Below, piece by piece: positions 32,465 to 43,555 of a DNA stretch of 64,000 nt (within the stretch, counting starts at the first letter, position 1; every line of letters begins with the position of its first letter). The DNA comes from Osmia lignaria lignaria (lineage: Eukaryota; Arthropoda; Insecta; Hymenoptera; Megachilidae), in the NCBI RefSeq assembly GCF_051020975.1, contig NW_027478162.1, forward strand, positions 23,622,001 to 23,686,000. The letters are read 5' to 3'. The position numbers were made by a program, and so were the translations under genes. The notes below the pieces were generated by a model. It was not told the origin of the DNA. It saw nothing but the letters and a program-made list of their open reading frames with translations, and did not search any database.

Positions 32465-34171
32465 ATGGCATCCCGTTACGTGGACACCAGTGAGGAAACC
32501 CGAGGAAGGATAGTCTTCGTCACACGTATACCGCCGTTCACCAAAACGAAAGAACTCATGAAGTTCTTCAGGGAGTTCCGGCCTCAACATGCGGTCGTGG
32601 TGCGCCGACCTACGGGGACCAAAGGCTTCGTAACCTTCCCGACGGCCTCCCAGGCATCCGAGGCTATACTTTGGGTCTCTAATGCTAGGCCCATATTTCA
32701 TAAGAAGAGGGTGAAGGCTAGCTTGGCGGACCCGTGGCATGAGGCCACACTCATCCGGCCTAGGGACAGGCCCGAACCGTTCCCGGAACAGGAAAGCCCA
32801 GCATCACCACCACTCCCAATCGAGGCGATTACTCGTATAGCCCGTTATTTAAGCTTCGCGGACCGAGCGCGAATGGAATGTGTGTCTAGAGCGTGGCGCG
32901 TAGGGTCAATGGCCTCGTATACGAACATTAAGATTTTGACAACCGAGGACTGGCGTTGGCCAGCGGGGTGGGACCATCGTCTAGTTACAACCGAAGCGTT
33001 CTATTGGGTGATACGACGCGTAGGGATTTACGTATCGGGTTTGCGGCTCGACGACCGGCGAATCGCGCGTGCGCTGCGCCCACAGGTGATAGGCATAGCT
33101 GCGAGGGGTTGTCCATCCCTGACCCAGATTGATTTAACCGGCGCTCGAGTGCGACCGGCCGCGTTGCGTGACTTGATGGCAACGGCAGCCACGTTAGAGG
33201 ATTTGAGATTGGGGCAGACTTTCGGCAGTGTGGAGACCGAGGTTTCGGGGCTGCTCGCGGCTGCGGCGCGCCTCTCGATCTTCGTGGCTTCAACCACGGA
33301 GTTCGTGGGGGTGTCGTTGGCGCGGGTAGCGCCGGGGCTTCGGGAGCTCCGGCTGCGGAACTGCCAGGGGGTTTTATCAGCGCCTGTGGGCGTAGCGTTG
33401 GCGGCGTTACACTCGCTCACCGCGCTTGAGATTGCGCAGTGCCGCTCGCTAACCACTGAGGAGCCGCTGCGTGCCCTGGTGGGCAATGAGCCACTGCACG
33501 CCACATTGAGGGAACTTGTCATCACCGACGTCGATTTTGCACCATACCCCGACGAGGATCTTGAGGCGGAGTTCAGGGCGCCCGTGATGGTAGACCCTGT
33601 TTTCATTGAACTGCAAGTAGGACCGGCGGAAACCGCCCGTACGATTCCGGAAGTCTTCTTGGAATTACAACTACTGACCACCATGTTTTGCGGATGGGTG
33701 GCGAATGCCTTCGTCACGAATATCGGGGCCCATTTAGTGCGGGTTACCGACCTAAACCTGTCGGGATGTTCTAACATCAGGGGGCAGTTTGCTCTAGAAC
33801 CATTATCGACTCTGCCAGAACTAAGAACGCTACACATCAATAACCTACATCCATCTGTGGGCGGGCAGGTACTAGCGGCCATTGGGAGTCTGGAGGAGGT
33901 CCACGCCCGTGACAGTCAGGGCATAACAGACGAGGATACGTGTGGAGCAGCTACAGGGTGCTTGCGACTCCAAACTCTGGATGTGGAGGGCTGCCTTGGA
34001 GTGACGGATCGCACTCTACATGGAATTACCGAAATTGTTCGTCGGCAGGGGCGAGCGGCGCTGCTCAGGCTTAGTGTCGGTGGGACGAGTGCCGGTCGTT
34101 GGACGGTCGTGCGCCCGAGCTTAGTTTTACATATAATTCGAGACCGGATCTACGCGCCGATATTTCATTAG
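32465..34171 (+). CDS. ORF3: RRM - F-box - leucine-rich repeat protein (568 aa)
   Basis: Not an envelope protein: I see no signal peptide or membrane segment. Residues about 14-90 fit an RNA recognition motif, with IVFVTR (RNP2-like, residues 16-21) and KGFVTFPT (RNP1-like, 53-60) in the right order. Residues about 115-150 fit an F-box (PPLPIEAITRIARYLSFADR then CVSRAW). From about 200 to the end come leucine-rich repeats of the cysteine-containing FBXL/AMN1 type, such as LTQIDLTG, LRELRLRNC, LTALEIAQC, VTDLNLSGC, LQTLDVEGC and GVTDRTLHGI. F-box/LRR proteins are substrate receptors of SCF (Skp1-Cullin1) ubiquitin ligases; the RRM suggests an RNA or RNA-protein target. The ATG at 32465 has a good context (A at -3, G at +4). 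The ORF is GC-rich (41 of 60 bases at 33241-33300) compared with pol (26 of 60 at 29341-29400), consistent with a captured host gene. It sits in the env position between pol and the polypurine tract. The domain calls come from motif reading and need a profile search. Confidence 0.8.
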   Translation: MASRYVDTSEETRGRIVFVTRIPPFTKTKELMKFFREFRPQHAVVVRRPTGTKGFVTFPTASQASEAILWVSNARPIFHKKRVKASLADPWHEATLIRPRDRPEPFPEQESPASPPLPIEAITRIARYLSFADRARMECVSRAWRVGSMASYTNIKILTTEDWRWPAGWDHRLVTTEAFYWVIRRVGIYVSGLRLDDRRIARALRPQVIGIAARGCPSLTQIDLTGARVRPAALRDLMATAATLEDLRLGQTFGSVETEVSGLLAAAARLSIFVASTTEFVGVSLARVAPGLRELRLRNCQGVLSAPVGVALAALHSLTALEIAQCRSLTTEEPLRALVGNEPLHATLRELVITDVDFAPYPDEDLEAEFRAPVMVDPVFIELQVGPAETARTIPEVFLELQLLTTMFCGWVANAFVTNIGAHLVRVTDLNLSGCSNIRGQFALEPLSTLPELRTLHINNLHPSVGGQVLAAIGSLEEVHARDSQGITDEDTCGAATGCLRLQTLDVEGCLGVTDRTLHGITEIVRRQGRAALLRLSVGGTSAGRWTVVRPSLVLHIIRDRIYAPIFH

Positions 34172-34228
34172 GAGAAGCGCATCATGATGAGCTCCACCTC
34201 TGACATCGCCGAGGGCGGCGATAGTTTT

Positions 34229-34240
34229 AAGGGGGGAGGA
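34229..34240 (+). other. Polypurine tract
   Basis: AAGGGGGGAGGA lies two bases before the 3' LTR, as expected for the primer of plus-strand DNA synthesis. It follows ORF3 by 57 bases, and nothing else is seen in 34172-34228. Confidence 0.85.
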
Positions 34241-34242
34241 TT

Positions 34243-36999
34243 TGTTACGTCCGGAAAATTTTCCAAATTTGTCCGCCTCACGTTCCCTTATCAAGCCTTC
34301 GGGTTATAGGAGTCTCCTCATGTAAGGGGCGTGGGGAGGGCAAATTACTACTGCACTTTTCTTTAATTTCTCCTTGACTCGGTGCTTTCCCATCAAGCCT
34401 TCGGGTTGTAAGAGACTTCTTCATGTGGGAAATGCGCAGGGAAAAGTTTGAGCTTATAATTATTCTACTTTTGTCTTTCCTATTCTTTCATTCTTCTCAT
34501 ATTTCTCAATTCCTTTCTTAGTTGAAACCCCTCCTTGAAGCTATCGTCGTGCTCAACTGCGTAGTAACAGAAACGCGTGATAGAAAAACTCGGCTTCGAC
34601 CAAGGAAAAGTATCATAAACACCGTTCGCGGCGCGGTTAGCCAGTGCTTCACATTGTAGGGGTCTCCTCGGGCTAACTGCGCAAAAACGTAAAGATCACG
34701 TTATTACCGAGATTAACATCGATACTCTCCTCTTTTTCACGCGTGGGCGCCAGTCGGTCCCTAACCCGATCGCGTGTATGAATTGATTGCTGGAGTGAGA
34801 ACGCTAAGGAATGTAGTTCGTTGAATATTTGTATGGATGCGAGAGCGAGGAATGAGAACCCTTGCAGGCAAACGCTAGCATGCGTTCGAGGACTGTTTAG
34901 AGGCAAAGGGTCGTGCGAGGCAATAAAAGTCTTTGTATCGAATTTCGAGAATTTGCCTGAAACCGAAAACCTAACGGTAATTTTCGAATGACGAGAACGT
35001 TCTCGAAGCAACTACGTCGCAACTGAAATAACGAATATTCGATTAATAATGGAAACCTGTCGTTATTGGAAAATAGCAATCGAACACCGAATGCCTTATA
35101 TCGAGCGTACCGGCGCAATCCATATTGTTGATCGATTTCTCTGTGAACGAAATGATTATGGACAAGCCAACTGTTAATTAAGAAACCTCGTGATAACCGG
35201 TCCATTATTCATACTTAATAGTACAACAGATATAGTTCATGTTTATAGCAATAATTCTGATTTAAACTATTAATTGATAATCACATCATATCTAATATTG
35301 GAATTATCGATGAGAATAGAACATTCCAGAAATTCTACGGCGTAGAAACATCGAAAAGCCGTTAGACAGAGAGGGAACACCAAGAAAGAGAGAAAACATG
35401 ATCTGGAGGAATCCACCTGGCACGCGCGCTTAACCAATAGCGACGCACGCGACGCTGTCGTCACGCGCTATGATTTGCCGAAATGTCCCCACGCAGGACA
35501 TCGTCCTCGCGACGGGCCCTTCCGGCTAGGATCGCGATCGATTCTGATCACTCTTCGTCGAACAATCGAGTAAGTCGTGACGGGAGCCCGTGCGTCTAGA
35601 GATAGAGTTGTCGTTCGTACTTCGTTGTAATTTACCTGCGCGGCAAGACCTACGGATTAGGCAGAGTGTCGTGAGAGTGAAATTCCGGATACGCGGCAAG
35701 AACTCAGAGACGCGCACGTTAAACTCATTTTCATACTATTAAACCTCTATCTTTTCTCTTTCTTTTAATCCGTTGTTCGCGTAACTTTCGTATTAAATTC
35801 ACTCGCGCTTATTATTATATTATTCCGAAGAGCGTAATCGTCTTGTGTTCGTCTTATTAATTTTGCAACAAACGACAAACGGGCGCGCGACAAGTGAAGT
35901 GCCGCCACAGATCTCTCAACCTTTCTTGGTGTTCCAGATCAACCAGCGATTTTTCAACGTTCAACCAGCGAATTAACAACCGATTATATCATATATAATA
36001 TTCTACATTCTCACGGTAAGCCTGTTCTGTACTAATTTGTCGAGCACGGCATTAGCATCCAATTTAGACACGGCAAAACGGGCGATCTATTAAGCCTACG
36101 GGTTATAAGAGTGTCTTCATTTTAGATCGTCTCGTTTCCATATTCAGGTACCGAACATATTACATTTCGCTATTTTAATATTCCGAACTTTTTCCAATCA
36201 TCGCGAATGTGTGTGGGTAACGATTGTTTCGACTGCGAGATATTTTATCAGGGACGACCCGTAAGGCCCTTTCGGGGGTTATAAGAGTCTCTTCATGCAG
36301 GTCGTTTCCTTGCGGATAGAAACCGCCCAAAATTCGATTCTTCATTATCAGGTCGAGGCAGTCGTCCTACATTAACCATACATTTTTCACATCTCAAATA
36401 CGCGTAATAATCACAATAGAAGCTCTCATTGTAAACCAAAGGTTAGACATTTTTCGATTTTCATTTATATTATTAACGTAATAGGTTAAGCATCTTTACC
36501 CTTGTTTAAACAGTATTGTTATCAATTGAATTTACTTAACAGTGATTAACAGTAATCTAATAGAATCATTTTAGCATTCAAACAATTAGTCATTTCAAAA
36601 TTCAGTTCTGTTAGCTTCGATAGTCAATTTTTGAATTAAATTACTTTCCTTTTTGCACACTAAATTGCATTCGCATTTCTTTCAAGTCCCATTTGTATCA
36701 TTTCCTTTTTTTTTTTTCATTTTACATTTCAAATCCACGCATACCAACACAAGGTTTCAAGGAGGGACCCGTATGGGACCCAGAGCGCTGACGAACCCAA
36801 CGGAAATAAATATTATCTAAATTTTCCGTCTTTTAATTTCGTTCTGACCGTAGAGGACGCTTCCGCGTCATACGCGGTCAGAACTGGTGGCAGCGATACC
36901 TTTCTCATCGCCCAAAAATAAGAATTATTATGTATATATAAAACAAATATATTTATAATTGATTTTACGTTGCGCGCTCACGCAACGCGCAACGTAACA
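34243..36999 (+). repeat. 3' LTR (2757 bp)
   Basis: It repeats the 5' LTR at an offset of 11,179 bases (11,178 after the T-run). It follows directly after the polypurine tract and two T bases, and ends CGTAACA before satellite sequence. It carries the same internal elements: hairpins at 34279-34333, 34386-34432, 34631-34682, 36076-36137 and 36251-36309, the heat-shock element at 34995-35007, and AATAAA at 36805-36810. Confidence 0.96.
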
Positions 37000-37003
37000 A
37001 ATA
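37000..37003. repeat. Right target-site duplication AATA
   Basis: These four bases follow the 3' LTR and are followed by TATCTCGAG of the satellite. They match the left GATA at three of four positions; the first base differs (G versus A). Confidence 0.75.
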
Positions 37004-38082
37004 TATCTCGAGAACTACGCATCTGATCAAAAAATATCATAGAACATAAAAAGTAGGAAACTTAATTCTCTACAAAAAACGTCTCTTAACATTTTGCCAT
37101 AGCTCGCTTCGTTTCCGAGATATTTGCAGATATATCTCAAGGGAAGGGGCCTGACGGACATATTTCGAGATATTTCTTCTTCTTGTTGTTCTTCTTCTGC
37201 ACAGCTAAGCTGGAAGTGGCATTTACAGCTCGCAATAGTGCAGAGTTATCTCAAAGAAAGGGGCCACGGTGTTTCTGTATCTCTATTATGTTGGTGCGGC
37301 TTCGGAACTTTTACATATCTCGATATATCTCGAAAACTACGCTTCTGATCAAAAAATATCATAGAACATAAATTGTAGGAAACATAATTCTCTACAAAAA
37401 AGGTCTCTTAACATTTTGCCATAGCTCGCTTCGTTTCCGAGATATTTGCAGATATATCTCAAGGGAAGGGGCCTGACGGACATATTTCGAGATATTTCTT
37501 CTTCTTGTTGTTCTTCTTCTGCACAGCTAAGCTGGAAGTGGCATTCACAGCTCGCAATAGTGCAGAGTTATCTCAAAGAAAGGGGCCACGGTGTTTCTGT
37601 ATCTCTATTATGTTGGTGCGGCTTCGGAACTTTTAAATATCTTGATATATCTCGAGAACTACGCATCAGATCAAAAAATATCATAGAACATAAAAAGTAG
37701 GAAACTTAATTCTCTACACAAAAGGTCTCTTAACATTTTGCCATAGCTCGCTTCGTTTCCGAGATATTTGCAGATTCAGCTCAAAGGAACTGGCCTGACG
37801 GACATATTTCGAGATATTTGTTCTTCTTGTTGTTCTTCCTCTGCACAGCTAAGCTGGAAGTGGCATTTGCAGCTCGCAATAGTGCAGAGTTATCTCAAAG
37901 AAAGGGGCCACGGTGTTTCTGTATCTCTATTATGTTGGTGCGGCTTCGGAACTTTTAAATATCTTGATATATCTCGAGAACTACGCATCAGATCAAAAAA
38001 TATCATAGAACATAAAAAGTAGGAAACTTAATTCTCTACAAAAAAGGTCTCTTAACATTTTGCCATAGCTCTCTTCGTTTCC

Positions 38083-40336
38083 GAGATATTTGCAGATTTA
38101 TCACAAGGGAAGGGGCCTGACGGACATATTTCGAGATATTTCTTCTTCTTGATGTTCTTCTTCTGCACAGCTAAGCTGGAAGTGGCATTTGCAGCTCGCA
38201 ATAGTGCAGAGTTATCTCAAAGAAAGGGGCCACGGTGTTTCTGTATCTCTATTATGTTGGTGCGGCTTCGGAACTTTTAAATATCTTGATATATCTCGAG
38301 AACTACGCATCTGATCAAAAGATATTATAGAACATAAAACGTAGGAAACTTAATTCTCTACAAAAAAGGTCTCTCAACATTTTGCCATAGCTCGCTTCGT
38401 TTCCGAGATATTTGCAGATTTATCTCAAGGGAAGGGGCCTGACGGACATATTTCGAGATATTTCTTCTTCTTGTTGTTCTTCTTCTGCACAGCTAAGCTG
38501 GAAGTGGCATTTGCGGCTCGCACTAGTGCAGAGTTATCTCAAAGAAAGGGGCCACGGTGTTTCTGTATCTCTATTATGTTGGTGCGGCTTTGGAACTTTT
38601 AAATATCTCGATATATCTCGAAAACTACGCTTCTGACCAAAAAATATCATAGAACATAAATTGTACGAAACATAATTCTCTACAAAAAAGGTCTCTTAAC
38701 ATTTTGCCATAGCTCGCTTCGTTTCCGAGATATTTGCAGATTTATCTCAAGGGAAGGGGCCTGACGGACATATTTCGAGATATTTCTTCTTCTTGTTGTT
38801 CTTCTTCTGCACAGCTAAGCTGGAAGTGGCATTTACAGCTCGCAATAGTGCAGAGTTATCTCAAAGAAAGGGGCCACGGTGTTTCTGTATCTCTATTATG
38901 TTGGTGCGGCTTCGGAACTTTTAAATATCTTGATATATCTCGAGAACTACGCATCAGATCAAAAAATATCATAGAAGATAAAAAGTAGGAAACTTAATTC
39001 TCTACACAAAAGGTCTCTTAACATTTTGCCATAGCTCGCTTCGTTTCCGAGATATTTGCAGATTCAGCTCAAAGGAACTGGCCTGACGGACATATTTCGA
39101 GATATTTCTTCTTCTTGTTGTTCTTCCTCTGCACAGCTAAGCTGGAAGTGGCATTTGCAGCTCGCAATAGTGCAGAGTTATCTCAAAGAAAGGGGCCACG
39201 GTGTTTCTGTATCTCTATTATGTTGGTGCGGCTTTGGAACTTTTAAATATCTCGATATATCTCGAAAACTACGCTTCTGATCAAAAAATATCATAGAACA
39301 TAAATTGTAGGAAACATAATTCTCTACAAAAAAGGTCTCTTAACATTTTGCCATACCTCGCTTCGTTTCCGAGATATTTGCAGATATATCTCAAGGGAAG
39401 GGGCCTGACGGACATATTTCGAGATATGTCTTCTTCTTGTTGTTCTTCTTCTGCACAGCTAAGCTGGAAGTGGCATTTACAGCTCGCAATAGTGCAGTGT
39501 TATCTCAAAGAAAGGGGCCACGGTGTTTCTGTATCTCTATTATGTTGGTGCGGCTTCGGAACTTTTAAATATCTTGATATATCTCGAGAACTACGCATCA
39601 GATCAAAAAATATCATAGAACATAAAAAGTAGGAAACTTAATTCTCTACAAAAAAGGTCTCTTAACATTTTGCCATAGCTCTCTTCGTTTCCGAGATATT
39701 TGCAGATTTATCTCAAGGGAAGGGGCCTGACGGACATATTTCGAGATATTTCTTCTTCTTGATGTTCTTCTTCTGCACAGCTAAGCTGGAAGTGGCATTT
39801 GCAGCTCGCAATAGTGCAGAGTTATCTCAAAGAAAGGGGCCACGGTGTTTCTGTATCTCTATTATGTTGGTGCGGCTTCGGAACTTTTAAATATCTTGAT
39901 ATATCTCGAGAACTACGCATCTGATCAAAAAATATCATAGAACATAAAACGTAGGAAACTTAATTCTCTACAAAAAAGGTCTCTCAACATTTTGCCATAG
40001 CTCGCTTCGTTTCCGAGATATTTGCAGATTTATCTCAAGGGAAGGGGCCTGACGGACATATTTCGAGATATTTCTTCTTCTTGTTGTTCTTCTTCTGCAC
40101 AGCTAAGCTGGAAGTGGCATTTGCGGCTCGCACTAGTGCAGAGTTATCTCAAAGAAAGGGGCCACGGTGTTTCTGTATCTCTATTATGTTGGTGCGGCTT
40201 TGGAACTTTTAAATATCTCGATATATGTCGAAAACTACGCTTCTGAACAAAAAATATCATAGAACATAAATTGTACGAAACATAATTCTCTACAAAAAAG
40301 GTCTCTTAACATTTTGCCATAGCTCGCTTCGTTTCC
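38083..40336 (+). repeat. Partial repeats at 1610-bp spacing
   Basis: Two consecutive monomers at 38083-38726 reappear at 39693-40336. Shared variants are TTCTTGATGTTCTTC, TAAAACGTAGG, GGCTTTGGAAC and TTGTACGAAACAT. Other monomers nearby repeat at 1288 bp instead (37439 with 38727, 37761 with 39049), so the block has mixed four- and five-monomer periodicity. Confidence 0.65.
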
Positions 40337-43300
40337 GAGATATTTGCAGATATATCTCAAGGGAAGGGGCCTGACGGACATATTTCGAGATATTTCTTCT
40401 TCTTGCTGTTCTTCTTCTGCACAGCTAAGCTGGAAGTGGCATTTACAGCTCGCAATAGTGCAGAGTTATCTCAAAGAAAGGGGCCACGGTGTTTCTGTAT
40501 CTCTATTATGTTGGTGCGGCTTCGGAACTTTTAAATATCTCGATATATCTCGAAAACTACGCTTCTGATCAAAAAATATCATAGAACATAAATTGTAGGA
40601 AACATAATTCTCTACAAAAAAGGTCTCTTAACATTTTGCCATAGCTCGCTTCGTTTCCGAGATATTTGCAGATATATCTCAAGGGAAGGGGCCTGACGGA
40701 CATATTTCGAGATATGTCTTCTTCTTGTTGTTCTTCTTCTGCACAGCTAAGCTGGAAGTGGCATTTACAGCTCGCAATAGTGCAGAGTTATCTCAAAGAA
40801 AGGGGCCACGGTGTTTCTGTATCTCTATTATGTTGGTGCGGCTTCGGAACTTTTAAATATCTTGATATATCTCGAGAACTACGCATCAGATCAAAAAATA
40901 TCATAGAACATAAAACGTAGGAAACTTAATTCTCTACAAAAAAGGTCTCTCAACATTTTGCCATAGCTCGCTTCGTTTCCGATATATTTGCAGATTTATC
41001 ACAAGGGAAGGGGCCTGACGGACATATTTCGAGATATTTCTTCTTCTTGTTGTTCTTCTTCTGCACAGCTAAGCTGGAAGTGGCATTTGCGGCTCGCAAT
41101 AGTGCAGAGTTATCTCAAAGAAAGGGGCCACGGTGTTTCTGTATCTCTATTATGTTGGTGCGGCTTCGGAACTTTTACATATCTCGATATATCTCGAAAA
41201 CTACGCTTCTGATCAAAAAATATCATAGAACATAAATTGTAGGAAACATAATTCTCTACAAAAAAGGTCTCTTAACATTTTGCCATAGCTCGCTTCGTTT
41301 CCGAGATATTTGCAGATATATCTCAAGGGAAGGGGCCTGACGGACATATTTCGAGATATTTCTTCTTCTTGTTGTTCTTCTTCTGCACAGCTAAGCTGGA
41401 AGTAGCATTTACAGCTCGCAATAGTGCAGAGTTATCTCAAAGAAAGGGGCCACGGTGTTTCTGTATCTCAATTATGTTGGTGCGGCTTCGGAACTTTTAA
41501 ATATCTTGATATATCTCGAGAACTACGCATCAGATCAAAAAATATCATAGAACATAAAAAGTAGGAAACTTAATTCTCTACAAAAAAGGTCTCTTAACAT
41601 TTTGCCATAGCTCGCTTCGTTTCCGAGATATTTGCAGATATATCTCAAGGGAAGGGGCCTGACGGACACATTTCGAGATATTTCTTCTTCTTGTTGTTCT
41701 TCTTCTGCACAGCTAAGCTGGAAGTGGCATTTGCGGCTCGCACTAGTGCAGAGTTATCTCAAAGAAAGGGGCCACGGTGTTTCTGTATCCCTATTATGTT
41801 GGTGCGGCTTCGGAACTTTTAAATATCTCGATATATCTCGAAAACTACGCTTCTGATCAAAAAATATCATAGAACATAAATTGTAGCAAACATAATTCTC
41901 TACAAAAAACGTCTCTTAACATTTTGCCATAGCTCGCTTCGTTTCCGAGATATTTGCAGATTCAGCTCAAAGGAACTGGCCTGACGGACATATTTCGAGA
42001 TATTTCTTCTTCTTGTTGTTCTTCCTCTGCACAGCTAAGCTGGAAGTGGCATTTGCGGCTCGCAATAGTGCAGAGTTATCTCAAAGAAAGGGGCCACGGT
42101 GTTTCTGTATCTCTATTATGTTGGTGCGGCTTCGGAACTTTTACATATCTCGATATATCTCGAAAACTACGCTTCTGATCAAAAAATATCATAGAACATA
42201 AAACGTAGGAAACTTAATTCTCTACAAAAAAGGTCTCTCAACATTTTGCCATAGCTCGCTTCGTTTCCGAGATATTTGCAGATTTATCTCAAGGGAAGGG
42301 GCCTGACGGACACATTTCGAGATATTTCTTCTTCTTGTTGTTCTTCTTCTGCACGCTAAGCTGGAAGTGGCATTTGCAGCTCGCAATAGTGCAGAGTTAT
42401 CTCAAAGAAAGGGGCCACGGTGTTTCTGTATCTCTATTATGTTGGTGCGGCTTCTTAACTTTTAAATATCTTGATATATCTCGAGATCTACGCATCTGAT
42501 CAAAAAATATCATAGAACATAAAAAGTAGGAAACTTAATTCTCTACAAAAAAGGTCTCTCAACATTTTGCCATAGCTCGCTTCGTTTCCGAGATACTTGC
42601 CGATTTATCTCAAGGGAAGGGGCCTAACGGACATATTTCGAGATATTTCTTCTTCTTGTTGTTCTTCTTCTGCACAGCTAAACTGGAAGTGGCATTTGCA
42701 GCTCGCAATAGTGCAGAGTTATCTCAAAGAGAGGGGCCACGGTGTTTCTGTATCTCTATTATGTTGGTGCGGCTTCGGAACTTTTAAATATCTTGATATA
42801 TCTCGAGAACTACGCATCTGATCAAAAAATATCATACAACATAAAACGTAGGAAACTTAATTCTCTACAAAAAAGGTCTCTTAACATTTTGCCATAGCTC
42901 GCTTCGTTTCCGAGATATTTGCAGATTTATCTCAAGGGAAGGGGCCTGACGGACATATTTCGAGATATTTCTTCTTCTTGTTGTTCTTCTTCTGCACAGC
43001 TAAGCTGGAAGTGGCATTTGCAGCTCGCAATTGTGCAGAGTTATCTCAAAGAGAGGGGCCACGGTGTTTCTGTATCTCTATTATGTTGGTGCGGCTTCGG
43101 AACTTTTAAATACCTTGATATATCTCGAGAACTACGAATCTGATCAGAAAATATCATAGAAGATAAAAAGTAGGAAACTTAATTCTCTACAAAAAAGGTC
43201 TCTTAACATTTTGCCATAGCTCGCTTCGTTTCCGAGATATTTGCAGATTTATCTCAAGGGAAGGGGCCTGACGGACATATTTCGAGATATTTCCTCTTCT

Positions 43301-43555
43301 TGTTGTTCTTCTTCTGCACAGCTAAACTGGAAGTGGCATTTCCAGCTCGCAATAGCGCAGAGTTATCTCAAAGAAAGGGGCCACGGTGTTTCTGTATCTC
43401 TATTATGTTGGTGCGGCTTCGGAACTTTTAAATATCTTGATATATCTCGAGAACTACGCATCTGATCAAAAAATATCATAGAACATAAAAAGCAGGAAAC
43501 TTAATTCTCTACAAATAAGGTCTCTTAACATTTTGCCATAGCTCGCTTCGTTTCC

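Larger units (their letters stand above)
23064..36999 (+). mobile_element. Complete Ty3/gypsy LTR retrotransposon with third ORF
   Basis: A 13,936-bp element bounded by near-identical direct repeats that begin TGTTACG and end CGTAACA, a perfect 7-bp inverted repeat. Order: 5' LTR, tRNA-Leu primer site, leader, gag, pol in the -1 frame (PR-RT-RNase H-IN), a third ORF, polypurine tract, 3' LTR. Integrase after RNase H places it in Ty3/gypsy (Metaviridae type) and not Ty1/copia. All three ORFs are intact, the LTRs differ at about five bases plus one homopolymer indel, and a 4-bp target duplication is present, so the insertion is young and may still be active. There is no env-like gene; the third ORF encodes an RRM/F-box/LRR protein. 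The element is unusually large because of its 2.76-kb LTRs, long pol linker and ORF3. Confidence 0.97.

Noticed and set aside
33028..33882. 284-codon minus-strand frame opposite ORF3
   Set aside because: A GC-rich shadow of the ORF3 coding strand with composition-driven Ser/Ala/Arg content; no domain.
32465..34171. ORF3 as an envelope gene
   Set aside because: No signal peptide, transmembrane segment or furin-like site; the motifs fit RRM, F-box and leucine-rich repeats instead.
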